From Pacificispira sp040217575 (GTDB lineage: Bacteria; Pseudomonadota; Alphaproteobacteria; UBA8366; Aestuariispiraceae), in NCBI GenBank assembly GCA_040217575.1, contig JAVJPW010000007.1, positions 1-64,000 of the forward strand: a stretch of 64,000 nt of DNA, given 5' to 3'. The notes under the pieces are model-generated. The model saw only the letters and a list, made by a program, of their open reading frames with translations, was not told the DNA's origin and did no database searches. Below are positions 56,467 through 64,000 of the stretch, in pieces; position 1 is the stretch's first letter; each line of letters begins with the position of its first letter. Made by a program: the position numbers and the translations under genes.

Positions 56467-57390
56467 ATGGAACCGATTCTGGGCCAGGCCGGCAGTCAGG
56501 CAGGCGCCGCCAGCATTACCGACGGCAGTGACGCAACCTTTCGCGAAGATGTGATCGACGCCAGCATGTCCGTGCCGGTGGTGGTCGACTTCTGGGCGCC
56601 CTGGTGCGGCCCATGCAAACAGCTTGGCCCGGCGATCGAAAAGGTCATCACGAATGCCGGCGGCAAGGCGAAACTGGTCAAGATCAACATTGACGAAAAC
56701 CCGGCGATTGCCGGCCAGCTGCGCGTTCAGTCGATCCCGGCCGTGTTCGGATTCGTCGGCGGACGCCCGGTCGACGGGTTCGCGGGTGCATTGCCGGAAA
56801 GCCAGATCAAGGAATTCGTCAACCGGCTGATCCAGATGGGTGGTGGCGAAGCCGGCGAAGACCCGGTCGAACAGGCGATGGAACAGGCCACCGCCGCGAC
56901 CGAAGCCGGCGACCATGCCACCGCCGCGGCGATCTATGCCCAGGTGGTCCAGCATGACCCGGAACAGGTTCAGGCGCTGGCCAAACTGGCACAGGCCTAC
57001 ATCAAACTGGAAGAGCTGGAGGCGGCCCGCGAAGTCCTGGCCGGAGTTCCAGCGGACAAGGCCAGCGATGCCGATGTCGCATCCGCGCGTTCTGCGCTGG
57101 AGCTGGCGGAAAAGGCCGGCGAGGCCGCGGCGCGCCTGGGTGAACTGGAGGCAACGCTGGCTGCCAACCCGAACGACCACCAGGCACGATTTGACCTGGC
57201 GGATGCGCAGGCCGCGATGGGCCGGTCCGAAGAAGCGATCGACAACCTGCTTCATATAATTCAGGTCGAAAGGGGCTGGAATGACGACGCGGCCCGCCTA
57301 CACTTACTGAAAGTATTCGAGGCCCTGGGACCGACGGATGAAGCGGTTCTGAGCGGCAGGCGACGTTTGTCGTCCCTGCTGTTCAGCTGA
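56467..57390 (+). CDS. cnoX: Thioredoxin-TPR co-chaperone (CnoX/YbbN family)
   Basis: 307 residues from ATG 56467, preceded by AGGGAGAGAGG; an ATG eight codons earlier is possible. The thioredoxin domain (residues about 18-125) has an intact WCGPC (Cys47, Cys50) and SIPAVFGF. The C-terminal two thirds are TPR helices (AIYAQVVQHDPEQVQALAKL). E. coli CnoX lacks the first Cys; this one keeps both, so it may be redox active. In E. coli CnoX protects proteins under bleach stress and hands them to GroEL. Confidence 0.92.
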   Translation: MEPILGQAGSQAGAASITDGSDATFREDVIDASMSVPVVVDFWAPWCGPCKQLGPAIEKVITNAGGKAKLVKINIDENPAIAGQLRVQSIPAVFGFVGGRPVDGFAGALPESQIKEFVNRLIQMGGGEAGEDPVEQAMEQATAATEAGDHATAAAIYAQVVQHDPEQVQALAKLAQAYIKLEELEAAREVLAGVPADKASDADVASARSALELAEKAGEAAARLGELEATLAANPNDHQARFDLADAQAAMGRSEEAIDNLLHIIQVERGWNDDAARLHLLKVFEALGPTDEAVLSGRRRLSSLLFS

Positions 57391-57460
57391 CCGCCACATC
57401 ACCGCGTGAATGCAGCAATCGGGAAACGGGGTCCGGCATTCGTAAGTATAGCGGGGCTGT

Positions 57461-58123
57461 ATGAGCCAGTTTGACCCAACGTTCGACGCACTGCCGGCGA
57501 CAATCTCCATTTTTCCGCTTCCGGGCGTCCTTCTGCTGCCCAGGGGCATGTTGCCGTTGAACATTTTTGAGCCGCGGTATCTGAACATGATTCAGGATGC
57601 CCTTGCCGGGAACCGGATGATCGCCATGGTTCAGCCATGCGCAAAGGGCGATGACGGTTGCCAGCCCAAGGTCTATCCCCTGGCGTGCGCCGGGCGGATC
57701 ACCGCATTTGAAGAAACGGACGATGGCCGTTTCCTGATCAGCCTGAAAGGCGTGTGCCGGCTGAAAATCGCAGAGGAAATTTCATCGACCCGGGGATACC
57801 GGGTTGTCCGTGCGGACTGGGATGACTTCCGCGAGGACCTCTCACCGCCTGACGGCAAGAACATTGACCGCAAGGCCCTTTTCGGCGGGCTGAAGCCCTA
57901 TTTCGCATCACAGGGGATCGAGGCAAGCTGGCAAGCGCTGTGCGATACGCCGGATGAGCGCCTGATCAATTCGCTTTCCATGATCTGTCCCTTCAGCGGG
58001 CCGGAAAAGCAGGCCCTGCTGGAAGCGCCTGACCTGGCCGAACGCGCAAAGGTTCTGACCGCGCTGATGGAAATGGCTGTTCTTGACACCGACGGCGACG
58101 GCGGAGAAAAAACCAGACAGTAA
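57461..58123 (+). CDS. Lon N-terminal substrate-binding domain protein
   Basis: 220 residues: ISIFPLPGVLLLPRGMLPLN, IFEPRYLNMI and GRFLISLKGVCRLKI are the PUA-like Lon-N domain. No ATPase or protease domain follows. Function of the standalone form is unknown. Lies 70 bases after the thioredoxin-TPR gene, possibly cotranscribed. Confidence 0.9.
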   Translation: MSQFDPTFDALPATISIFPLPGVLLLPRGMLPLNIFEPRYLNMIQDALAGNRMIAMVQPCAKGDDGCQPKVYPLACAGRITAFEETDDGRFLISLKGVCRLKIAEEISSTRGYRVVRADWDDFREDLSPPDGKNIDRKALFGGLKPYFASQGIEASWQALCDTPDERLINSLSMICPFSGPEKQALLEAPDLAERAKVLTALMEMAVLDTDGDGGEKTRQ

Positions 58124-58171
58124 TATCGCACCCGGGCGATTTCGTTCCGGCTGGCTGGAAGGGTGAAAGAC

Positions 58172-58408
58172 ATGACGAACGACGCCGATAACGGTCAGGC
58201 GACCGGGGAAATCGGGTCCGACCAAGCGGCACCTGGAATTGATCCGAAGCTTTTGGAATTCCTGGTATGCCCGGTGACACACGGGACGCTTCGCTACGAC
58301 CGGGACGCTCAGGAACTGGTCAGCGAAACCGCGGGCCTTGCCTACCCTATCCGCGACGGCATCCCGATCATGCTGCCCGAGGAAGCCCGCCAGATCGACG
58401 CGGACTGA
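58172..58408 (+). CDS. UPF0434/Trm112-like small protein
   Basis: 78 residues from ATG 58172, with GGAAGG upstream; a GTG at 58163 would add three. LLEFLVCPVTHGTLRYDRDA and AYPIRDGIPIMLPEEA are the UPF0434 (YcaR) signature. The usual second Cys of a zinc ribbon is absent, so metal binding is doubtful. The first 25 residues are a disordered acidic lead. Confidence 0.9.
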   Translation: MTNDADNGQATGEIGSDQAAPGIDPKLLEFLVCPVTHGTLRYDRDAQELVSETAGLAYPIRDGIPIMLPEEARQIDAD

Positions 58409-58419
58409 CGAACGCCCAA

Positions 58420-58797
58420 ATGACGGAAGACGGGTTTTCGACCAAGGCCTGGCCCGAAGAAATCAAGCTGCGGAAAGACGACAAGCGGCTTGATGTTTCA
58501 TTCGACGACGGAAAGCGGTTTTCCTTCCCGGCCGAATACCTGCGGGTCGAAAGCCCGTCGGCAGAGGTTCAGGGCCATTCGCCCAGCCAGAAGCAGACCG
58601 TCGCAGGGCGTCGCCATGTCGGCATCATGAAATTGGAACCGGTCGGGAATTACGCCATGCGCATTCTGTTCGACGACCTGCACGATACCGGAATCTATTC
58701 CTGGCAGTATCTCTATGAGCTGGGGATCGAATACGAGGACCGCTGGGACCGCTATCTGAAGGATCTTGAAGCCAAGGGTTTGAGCCGCGAACCCTAA
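58420..58797 (+). CDS. DUF971 family protein
   Basis: 125 residues from ATG 58420. WPEEIKLRKDDKRLDVSFDD, FPAEYLRVESPSAEVQGH and GIYSWQYLYELG match DUF971, related to the N-terminal domain of gamma-butyrobetaine hydroxylase. Function unknown. Overlaps the opposite-strand hydroxylase gene by four bases at the 3' end. Confidence 0.9.
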   Translation: MTEDGFSTKAWPEEIKLRKDDKRLDVSFDDGKRFSFPAEYLRVESPSAEVQGHSPSQKQTVAGRRHVGIMKLEPVGNYAMRILFDDLHDTGIYSWQYLYELGIEYEDRWDRYLKDLEAKGLSREP

Positions 58798-60014
58798 AGC
58801 GCCTCCCCCCGCACCATGCGCGGCAGGTCGCCCACCGTTCCCATGGCATGGCGCATCAGGAAGGTTTTGACGGGCGGCAGCCGGTTTACGGCGCCCAACC
58901 CAACGTCCCTGGCAAGGCGGGCGGGCGCACTGTCATTGGAAAACAGCCGCAGCAGCCCGTCCGTTACCGCCGCCAGCAGGACATTGTCAAAACGCCGCCG
59001 CCGTTCATAGGCCCGAAGCACCGCCTGAGATCCGATGTCCAGTCCCAGCCGATGCGCGTCAACAATGGCTTCCGCCAGGCCCGCCACATCCCGCAGGCCC
59101 ATATTGAGCCCCTGCCCCGCGATCGGGTGGATCGAATGCGCCGCATCGCCGATCAGCGCAAAGCGCGTGTCGGTATAGCGGTCCGCCTGTTGCAGGCTGA
59201 GCGGATAGGAAAAGCGCGGGCCGGCCAGTTCCACGTCTCCCAGCCAATCGCCAAAGCGCAGTTTTAGCTCCGCCAAAAAACCCTTGTCGTCCATCGCCAT
59301 GAATCGGGCGGCAAGGTCCTTGTCTTCCGACCAAACGACATTGCTGCGGTTTTCGGTCATCGGCAGCATCGCAAACGGGCCGCCCGGCAGGAACAGTTCG
59401 ACCGCCGTTCCGGCATGGTCGCGTTCGTGGCGGACCGTCGCGACCATGGAAACCTGATCATAGCGCCAGCCCGCAGTTTTGATCCCCGCCTCTTCCCGCC
59501 GTTGGGAAAACTTGCCGTCGGCCGCCACTGCCAGTGACGCGCGGATCGACCGTCCGTCGACCAGGGCGGCTTCGACGAAATCCGCACTGCGGTTCAGCGA
59601 TCGAACCGATGCCGGTGCGACAAGCGTCAGACCGTCCGTATTGGCCGCCACATGGTGCAGGGCCCGGCGCACGATACGGTTTTCAATGATCCATCCAAAC
59701 GGATCGTCCCCCACCTCGCTATGATCATAATGCAGGAACAGCGGCGAAACGCCACGCAGCGGATGACCGTCCGCGACGCGGATATCCCAGATCGGGGACG
59801 CTTCCGTCGCCATTTCGGGCCAGATACCAGCAGATTCCAAGATTTTCTTGGACCCCAGCGCGATGGCCGACGCACGCCCGTCATAGGTCAGTTTCTGGAC
59901 GGATTCCGGTGTTTCGCGATCGACAACGGTGACGCGAATGCCCGCACGGGCAAGGGCGACCGCCAGGCTAAGCCCGACCATTCCACCACCAGCAAAAACA
60001 ATATCCGTGCGCAT
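58794..60014 (-). CDS. UbiH/UbiF-family FAD monooxygenase (ubiquinone biosynthesis)
   Basis: 406 residues. FAGGGMVGLSLAVALARAG binds the ADP of FAD; GDAAHSIHPIAGQGLNMGLRD is the second FAD motif, typical of the ubiquinone hydroxylases. Which ring carbon it hydroxylates cannot be told by reading; alphaproteobacteria often use broad-specificity UbiL/UbiM-type enzymes. Single gene on the minus strand. Confidence 0.9.
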   Translation of the reverse strand: MRTDIVFAGGGMVGLSLAVALARAGIRVTVVDRETPESVQKLTYDGRASAIALGSKKILESAGIWPEMATEASPIWDIRVADGHPLRGVSPLFLHYDHSEVGDDPFGWIIENRIVRRALHHVAANTDGLTLVAPASVRSLNRSADFVEAALVDGRSIRASLAVAADGKFSQRREEAGIKTAGWRYDQVSMVATVRHERDHAGTAVELFLPGGPFAMLPMTENRSNVVWSEDKDLAARFMAMDDKGFLAELKLRFGDWLGDVELAGPRFSYPLSLQQADRYTDTRFALIGDAAHSIHPIAGQGLNMGLRDVAGLAEAIVDAHRLGLDIGSQAVLRAYERRRRFDNVLLAAVTDGLLRLFSNDSAPARLARDVGLGAVNRLPPVKTFLMRHAMGTVGDLPRMVRGEAL

Positions 60015-60406
60015 CTTAATCTTTCCGCTTCAAAGCTGTCGTCCGGCCCAATGCCACCCGCCAGACACCGTAGGCGCACGGGCACACTTGTCCATACATA
60101 AGGTTGTCGCAATATATGCCTAATTATTAATCAACAATATTTTTTGATCATTTTTTAGTCATAAAATTCTATTGTTTAGCGCAAACAGTCATCACCGAAA
60201 ATCCTTTAAGTATATGTAATTGCTATTTTTTTTAAGTTTTTTTGAGTCTGGCACACATCTTGGAATTACGTCGTCGGGTCTTGTGCGCCGCACACCACCC
60301 GAATGCCCGACGGCGGTTGGTCGAAATCGGGCATCACGGGAAGCCGGCGTCGCGAGAAACACATAGCAACGCGTTTTCATGTGACAGGAGCCCAAGGGGA
60401 AATTCT
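60015..60406. other. Divergent intergenic region with glnK promoter elements
   Basis: This gap is very AT-rich at 60110-60245. It carries a TGTTT-AGCGC-AAACA inverted repeat at 60173-60187 (candidate activator site), a sigma-54-like promoter at 60249-60264 and a GTGC/GCAC inverted repeat in the leader near 60281. No gene is seen. Confidence 0.6.
60249..60264 (+). promoter_or_regulatory. Sigma-54 (RpoN)-like promoter of glnK-amtB
   Basis: TGGCAC-ACATC-TTGGA closely matches the sigma-54 consensus TGGCAC-N5-TTGCA, with exact spacing and one mismatch in the -12 element. It lies about 140 bases before glnK, a gene classically controlled by RpoN and NtrC under nitrogen limitation. Confidence 0.75.
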
Positions 60407-60745
60407 ATGAAACTGATCATGGCGATCATCAAGCCCTTCAAGCTGGACGATGTGCGCGAAGCGCTCACCGGCGTCGGCGTGCAGGGTCTGACGGCAACCG
60501 AAGTAAAAGGCTTCGGCCGTCAAAAGGGGCAGACAGAGGTCTACCGGGGCGCAGAGTACTCGGTCAGCTTCCTGCCGAAGGTCAAGGTCGAAGTCGTCGT
60601 TCCGGCGGACATGGCCGAAAAAACCGTCGAAGCCATCCAGAAGTCCGGAAACACCGGTCGCATCGGCGATGGAAAGATTTTCGTGCTGGACGTTTCGCAG
60701 GCGGTTCGCATCCGCACGGGCGAGACGGACGCAGAAGCACTTTGA
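60407..60745 (+). CDS. glnK: PII nitrogen regulatory protein GlnK
   Basis: 112 residues from ATG 60407, with AGGGGA upstream. MKLIMAIIKPFKLDDVREAL, the T-loop with Tyr51 (uridylylation site) in YRGAEYSVSFLP, and GRIGDGKIFVLDV are PII signatures. Its position before amtB identifies it as the GlnK paralogue that plugs the ammonium channel in response to 2-oxoglutarate and ATP. Confidence 0.95.
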   Translation: MKLIMAIIKPFKLDDVREALTGVGVQGLTATEVKGFGRQKGQTEVYRGAEYSVSFLPKVKVEVVVPADMAEKTVEAIQKSGNTGRIGDGKIFVLDVSQAVRIRTGETDAEAL

Positions 60746-60762
60746 GGAAGGATTCAGTGACA

Positions 60763-62079
60763 ATGATGACAGCAACAATCAAACGCGTCGGATTGGCCGG
60801 CGCTGCAGCGGCGGCGGTGGCGATGATCGCGACCCCCGCCATGGCGGAGGTGCCGCTGGAGACGGGTTATATCTTCAATACCCTGTCCTTCCTGATGCAC
60901 GGGTTCCTGGTCATGTGGATGGCAGCCGGGTTCGCAATGCTGGAAGCCGGATTGGTCCGTTCCAAAAACACCGCCACCCAATGCCTGAAGAACATCGGGC
61001 TCTATTCCATCGCGGGCATCATGTACTACATCATCGGCTATAACCTGATGTATATGGATGTCAGCGGCTTCATCGGCAGCTTCGCAATCTGGGATGCTGG
61101 CGAAATTCCGGCGGCCGAAGCCCTGGAAGGCGGCGAATACGCGGCCGGTTCCGACTGGTTCTTCCAGATGGTCTTCGTCGCGGCAACCGCATCCATCGTT
61201 TCCGGTACGGTGGCGGAACGCGTCAAACTGTGGCCGTTCTTCATCTTCGTTGTTGTCCTGACGGGCATCATCTACCCGATCCAGGGATCCTGGACCTGGG
61301 GCGGCGGTTGGCTCAGCGAAATGGGCTTCTCCGACTTCGCAGGCTCGACGATCGTACACTCGGTCGGCGGCTGGGCCGCGCTGGCGGGTGCCATCGTCAT
61401 TGGTGCGCGTAAGGGCAAGTACACCGCCGACGGCAAGGTTAACCCGATGGTCGGTGCAAACCTGCCGCTTGCGACGCTGGGTACGTTCATCCTGTGGATG
61501 GGCTGGTTCGGCTTCAACGGCGGTTCGCAGCTTGCCATGGGAACGATGCAGGACGTAACCGACATCGCCACCATCTATATCAACACCAACATTGCCGCGG
61601 CAGCCGGCGTGGTCGTCGCCATGATCCTGACACAGGTGATCTACAAAAAGATCGACCTGACGATGGCTCTGAACGGCGCACTGGGCGGTCTGGTCGCGAT
61701 CACGGCCGAACCGCTGGCCCCGAGCCCGATGCTGGCCATCTTCATCGGCGCCATCGGCGGTGCCCTGGTCGTCTTCGCGGTGCCGCTTCTGGACAAGCTG
61801 AAAGTAGACGATGTCGTCGGCGCGATCTCTGTTCACCTGGTGGCGGGCATCTGGGGGACGATCGCGGTCGTCTTCTCCGGTGCCGACATCGTTGCCCAGG
61901 TAACCGGGATCGTGGCGATCGGCGTCTTCGTCTTCGTCACCAGCTTCATTGTCTGGACGATCCTGAAGCTGACCGTCGGTGTCCGTGTCGATGAGGAAAG
62001 CGAACAGCTTGGCCTCGATAAGTCGGACCTCGGCATGGAGGCATACCCGGAATTCGGACCTGGCTCGTCGGCCATGTAA
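60763..62079 (+). CDS. amtB: Ammonium transporter AmtB
   Basis: 438 residues; I start at ATG 60763 after GAGGAAGGA, with GTG 60757 and TTG 60742 as alternatives. An N-terminal signal peptide ends near TPAMAEVPLE. Eleven helices follow, with AERVKLWPF, the twin histidines in HSVGGWAAL and VHLVAGIWGT, and WFGFNGGS. Cotranscribed with glnK, 18 bases apart, and followed by a strong terminator. Confidence 0.96.
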   Translation: MMTATIKRVGLAGAAAAAVAMIATPAMAEVPLETGYIFNTLSFLMHGFLVMWMAAGFAMLEAGLVRSKNTATQCLKNIGLYSIAGIMYYIIGYNLMYMDVSGFIGSFAIWDAGEIPAAEALEGGEYAAGSDWFFQMVFVAATASIVSGTVAERVKLWPFFIFVVVLTGIIYPIQGSWTWGGGWLSEMGFSDFAGSTIVHSVGGWAALAGAIVIGARKGKYTADGKVNPMVGANLPLATLGTFILWMGWFGFNGGSQLAMGTMQDVTDIATIYINTNIAAAAGVVVAMILTQVIYKKIDLTMALNGALGGLVAITAEPLAPSPMLAIFIGAIGGALVVFAVPLLDKLKVDDVVGAISVHLVAGIWGTIAVVFSGADIVAQVTGIVAIGVFVFVTSFIVWTILKLTVGVRVDEESEQLGLDKSDLGMEAYPEFGPGSSAM

Positions 62080-62147
62080 GGCCACCTTCAAAAGAAGGAA
62101 AATAACGAGACCACGGTCGAAAACATTCCACCCCGCAAACTTGGAAC

Positions 62148-62180
62148 CCCCGGAGAGGAACTCTCTCCGGGGATTTTTTT
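62148..62180 (+). terminator. Intrinsic terminator after amtB
   Basis: CCCCGGAGAG pairs with CTCTCCGGGG around GAACT, followed by A and seven T. Confidence 0.93.
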
Positions 62181-62316
62181 GTCCAGGTCCGTAGTGACAA
62201 AGGCAGAGGATGCAAACCCGAACCACATATAGTATAAACCACGATATGCAGCGCAATGGCCCGGATTTTGCGTCATTATGCGCTATATCTATTGGAAATG
62301 CATGAGAAACGGGCGG

Positions 62317-63534
62317 ATGAGCGACCGATTGACCCTGCTTCAAAATTTTCCATTCCGGCGTCTTAACGCGCTTCTGGAAGGGATAGAGCCTGCGCAGCCG
62401 CCGCTTTTCCTGCAAATCGGCGAACCGCAGGACGCGGTTCCGGATATGGTCGCCGCGGCTGTCGCCGCCAACGCCACGTTGTTCGGCAAATATCCGCCCG
62501 CCAACGGAGCGCCATCCTATCAGGACGCGGTCGCCAGATGGATCGAGGCGCGCTATCACCTGAAACAGGGCGCAATTGACGCGCCCAGCCAGGTCACCGC
62601 CCTTTGCGGCACCCGCGAGGGACTGTTCCAGGCGGCGCTGATGGCAATTTTGCGTAAAAAGGACCGTATGGGAACGCCCGGTTCAGCCCCCGTCGTTCTG
62701 GTCCCGAACCCGATGTATCATGTCTATTTCGGCGGCGCCGTCGTCGGAGAGGCAGAAGCAGTGCTGGTCGACTGCACGGCCAAGAACGATTTCGTTCCGG
62801 ATTACGAATCTCTGGACCGGGAAACCCTGGATCGCACCGCAATCTGCTACCTGTGCACACCGGGAAATCCAACCGGCACGGTCACGCAGAAGGATACGCT
62901 GGCGCGGATGCTTGCATTGGCGCAAAAGCATGACTTCGTCCTGGCGCTGGACGAATGCTATTCGGAAATCTGGTATGATGGGCCGCCGCCGGGCGGATTC
63001 GACCTGATCGCGGACGGATTGCCCGTCGACAATCTGATTGTGTTCAATTCCCTGTCCAAAAGATCCGGGTCCCCGGGCCTGCGCTGCGGCTTTGCAGCAG
63101 GCGACCCTGCGCTGATCGACCCGCTGAACATGCTGCGCTCCTACGGTGGCGCTCAGGTACCGGGCCCATTGATGGCGGCAGGCGAAGCCCTGTGGCGTGA
63201 CGAAAATCATGCAAAGGCGAACCGCGAACGCTACCACGATCTTGTCACAATTGCAGACGATACTCTGGGCGGCATCCCCGGCTACAGGACCCCGAAGGCG
63301 GGATTTTTCCTTTGGCTGGATACCACCCGGAAGCTGGGTGACGGGGAAACAGCGGCGCGCCGCCTTTGGGCGGAAGCCGGGGTCAAGGTCCTGCCGGGCC
63401 GTTACATGGCGCGGCCCGACCCTGAAACCGGTACCTCGCCCGGCGACGGGTATGTGCGCATCGCGCTGGTGCATGACAGGAACACCGTCCGGAATGCCCT
63501 GACGCGGATGCGCAACGTTCTGGAAAGCGCCTAG
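62317..63534 (+). CDS. dapC: Class I/II aminotransferase, DapC-like
   Basis: 405 residues from ATG 62317 (MSDRLTLLQNFPFRRLNALL); in-frame ATGs at 62278 and 62302 are alternatives. LFLQIGEPQDAVPDMV, YPPANGAPSYQDAVARWI, CTPGNPTGTV, ALDECYSEIWYDG and the PLP Lys in NSLSKRSGSPGLRCGF are present. The N-terminal pattern is that of succinyldiaminopimelate aminotransferases in lysine and peptidoglycan synthesis. Specificity is inferred. Confidence 0.85.
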   Translation: MSDRLTLLQNFPFRRLNALLEGIEPAQPPLFLQIGEPQDAVPDMVAAAVAANATLFGKYPPANGAPSYQDAVARWIEARYHLKQGAIDAPSQVTALCGTREGLFQAALMAILRKKDRMGTPGSAPVVLVPNPMYHVYFGGAVVGEAEAVLVDCTAKNDFVPDYESLDRETLDRTAICYLCTPGNPTGTVTQKDTLARMLALAQKHDFVLALDECYSEIWYDGPPPGGFDLIADGLPVDNLIVFNSLSKRSGSPGLRCGFAAGDPALIDPLNMLRSYGGAQVPGPLMAAGEALWRDENHAKANRERYHDLVTIADDTLGGIPGYRTPKAGFFLWLDTTRKLGDGETAARRLWAEAGVKVLPGRYMARPDPETGTSPGDGYVRIALVHDRNTVRNALTRMRNVLESA

Positions 63535-63571
63535 GAAAGCCAAGTTTTTTTGGGAGTCGGAGTTAAGGACA

Positions 63572-64000
63572 ATGGCGGCAAAAGCACAGGAAAAGACCCC
63601 GTTTCTTCCGGAAGGAACGACGGACTATCTGCGAAAGCGCGGCATGGAAATCCTTGGGTTTTCGCTAATCGCGCTGGCAGTCCTGATCCTGGCGGCACTG
63701 GTCAGTTATGACCCGTTGGACCCGTCGCCCAATCATTCCAGTGCACGCGGCGCGACGAACATGCTGGGCCTGCCCGGCGCCTATGCGGCGGACGTTGCGC
63801 TGCAGAGCCTGGGGCTGGCGTCGGGTCTGTTTGTGCCGCTGTTGCTGGGCTGGGGTTGGCGGTTGATGGTGGACCGCCAACTGCCGCGCGCCTGGATCCG
63901 GTTGGCACTAACGCCGCTATTGGTCGTCACGCTGGCCGTTTCCGTCGCAACCCTTGTTCCCTATGATGGCTGGCCGCTGTCGGTCGGCCTGGGCGGCATT
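63572..64000 (+). CDS. ftsK: DNA translocase FtsK, N-terminal part (cut by window end)
   Basis: At least 143 residues from ATG 63572 after AAGGA. LRKRGMEILGFSLIALAVLI begins the first of the membrane helices, and LVSYDPLDPSPNHSS, GLPGAYAADVALQSLGLAS follow, as in the FtsK 4TM domain. The motor and gamma domains lie beyond the right edge. FtsK anchors at the division septum and pumps chromosome dimers. Confidence 0.9.
   Translation, partial: MAAKAQEKTPFLPEGTTDYLRKRGMEILGFSLIALAVLILAALVSYDPLDPSPNHSSARGATNMLGLPGAYAADVALQSLGLASGLFVPLLLGWGWRLMVDRQLPRAWIRLALTPLLVVTLAVSVATLVPYDGWPLSVGLGGI

Noticed and set aside
60754..62559. 601-codon minus-strand frame opposite amtB
   Set aside because: AmtB motifs are complete on the plus strand; the antisense product is His/Arg/Asp-rich with no fold signature.

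Overview
The window looks like chromosome of a marine or aquatic alphaproteobacterium, most likely in or near the Rhodospirillales. The reasons are high GC, an HPr kinase - RapZ - EIIA - HPr - enzyme I regulatory PTS operon, a 180-kDa-class NAD-glutamate dehydrogenase, a glnK-amtB pair, a Liv-type ABC cassette flanked by acyl-CoA ligases, and small alphaproteobacterial families (DUF1244, DUF1289, UPF0434, DUF971). This placement is inferred from gene content; no rRNA is present.

Layout. Positions 1-14570 (minus) hold one enormous repeat adhesin built from T1SS-143/VCBS-type beta domains, running off the left edge. It is split by a one-base deletion near 8331 inside a nearly perfect 870-bp tandem repeat. 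Upstream, on the same strand, lies a TolC-family outer-membrane channel with an unusual Pro/Leu/Asp repeat tail (15155-17080), and divergent from it a short PilZ protein (17798-18151). Together these suggest a c-di-GMP-linked type I secreted adhesion locus. Positions 18123-31936 are a patchwork of small units: GntR/MFS, a formylglutamate-amidohydrolase - YbdK - cupin - DUF1244 group, a second MFS protein, TetR/AhpD-like/aldehyde dehydrogenase, ArsR/permease, and DUF1289-GNAT-YcaQ.

Positions 32152-41364 form a uniform plus-strand cluster: acyl-CoA synthetase, LivG, LivH, LivM, substrate-binding protein, LivF, a PaaK-like ligase and a LysE exporter. It is probably uptake and CoA activation of a carboxylic acid. 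Positions 41664-45816 carry a cupin and the regulatory PTS in overlapping genes. Next come a secreted orphan, NAD-GDH (minus), a small membrane protein, an Hpt/receiver pair, a proline-racemase-family enzyme with a Ser/Thr catalytic pair, a DUF1330/TetR divergent pair and tRNA-Gly(GCC).

Positions 55851-64000 are mostly housekeeping: a ProXp-type editing protein, a thioredoxin-TPR chaperone, a Lon-N domain protein, UPF0434, DUF971, a UbiH-type hydroxylase, glnK-amtB behind a sigma-54-like promoter, a DapC-type aminotransferase and the start of ftsK. PTS-Ntr, NAD-GDH and GlnK/AmtB together give the window a strong nitrogen/carbon-balance theme. The adhesin locus is the most unusual part.
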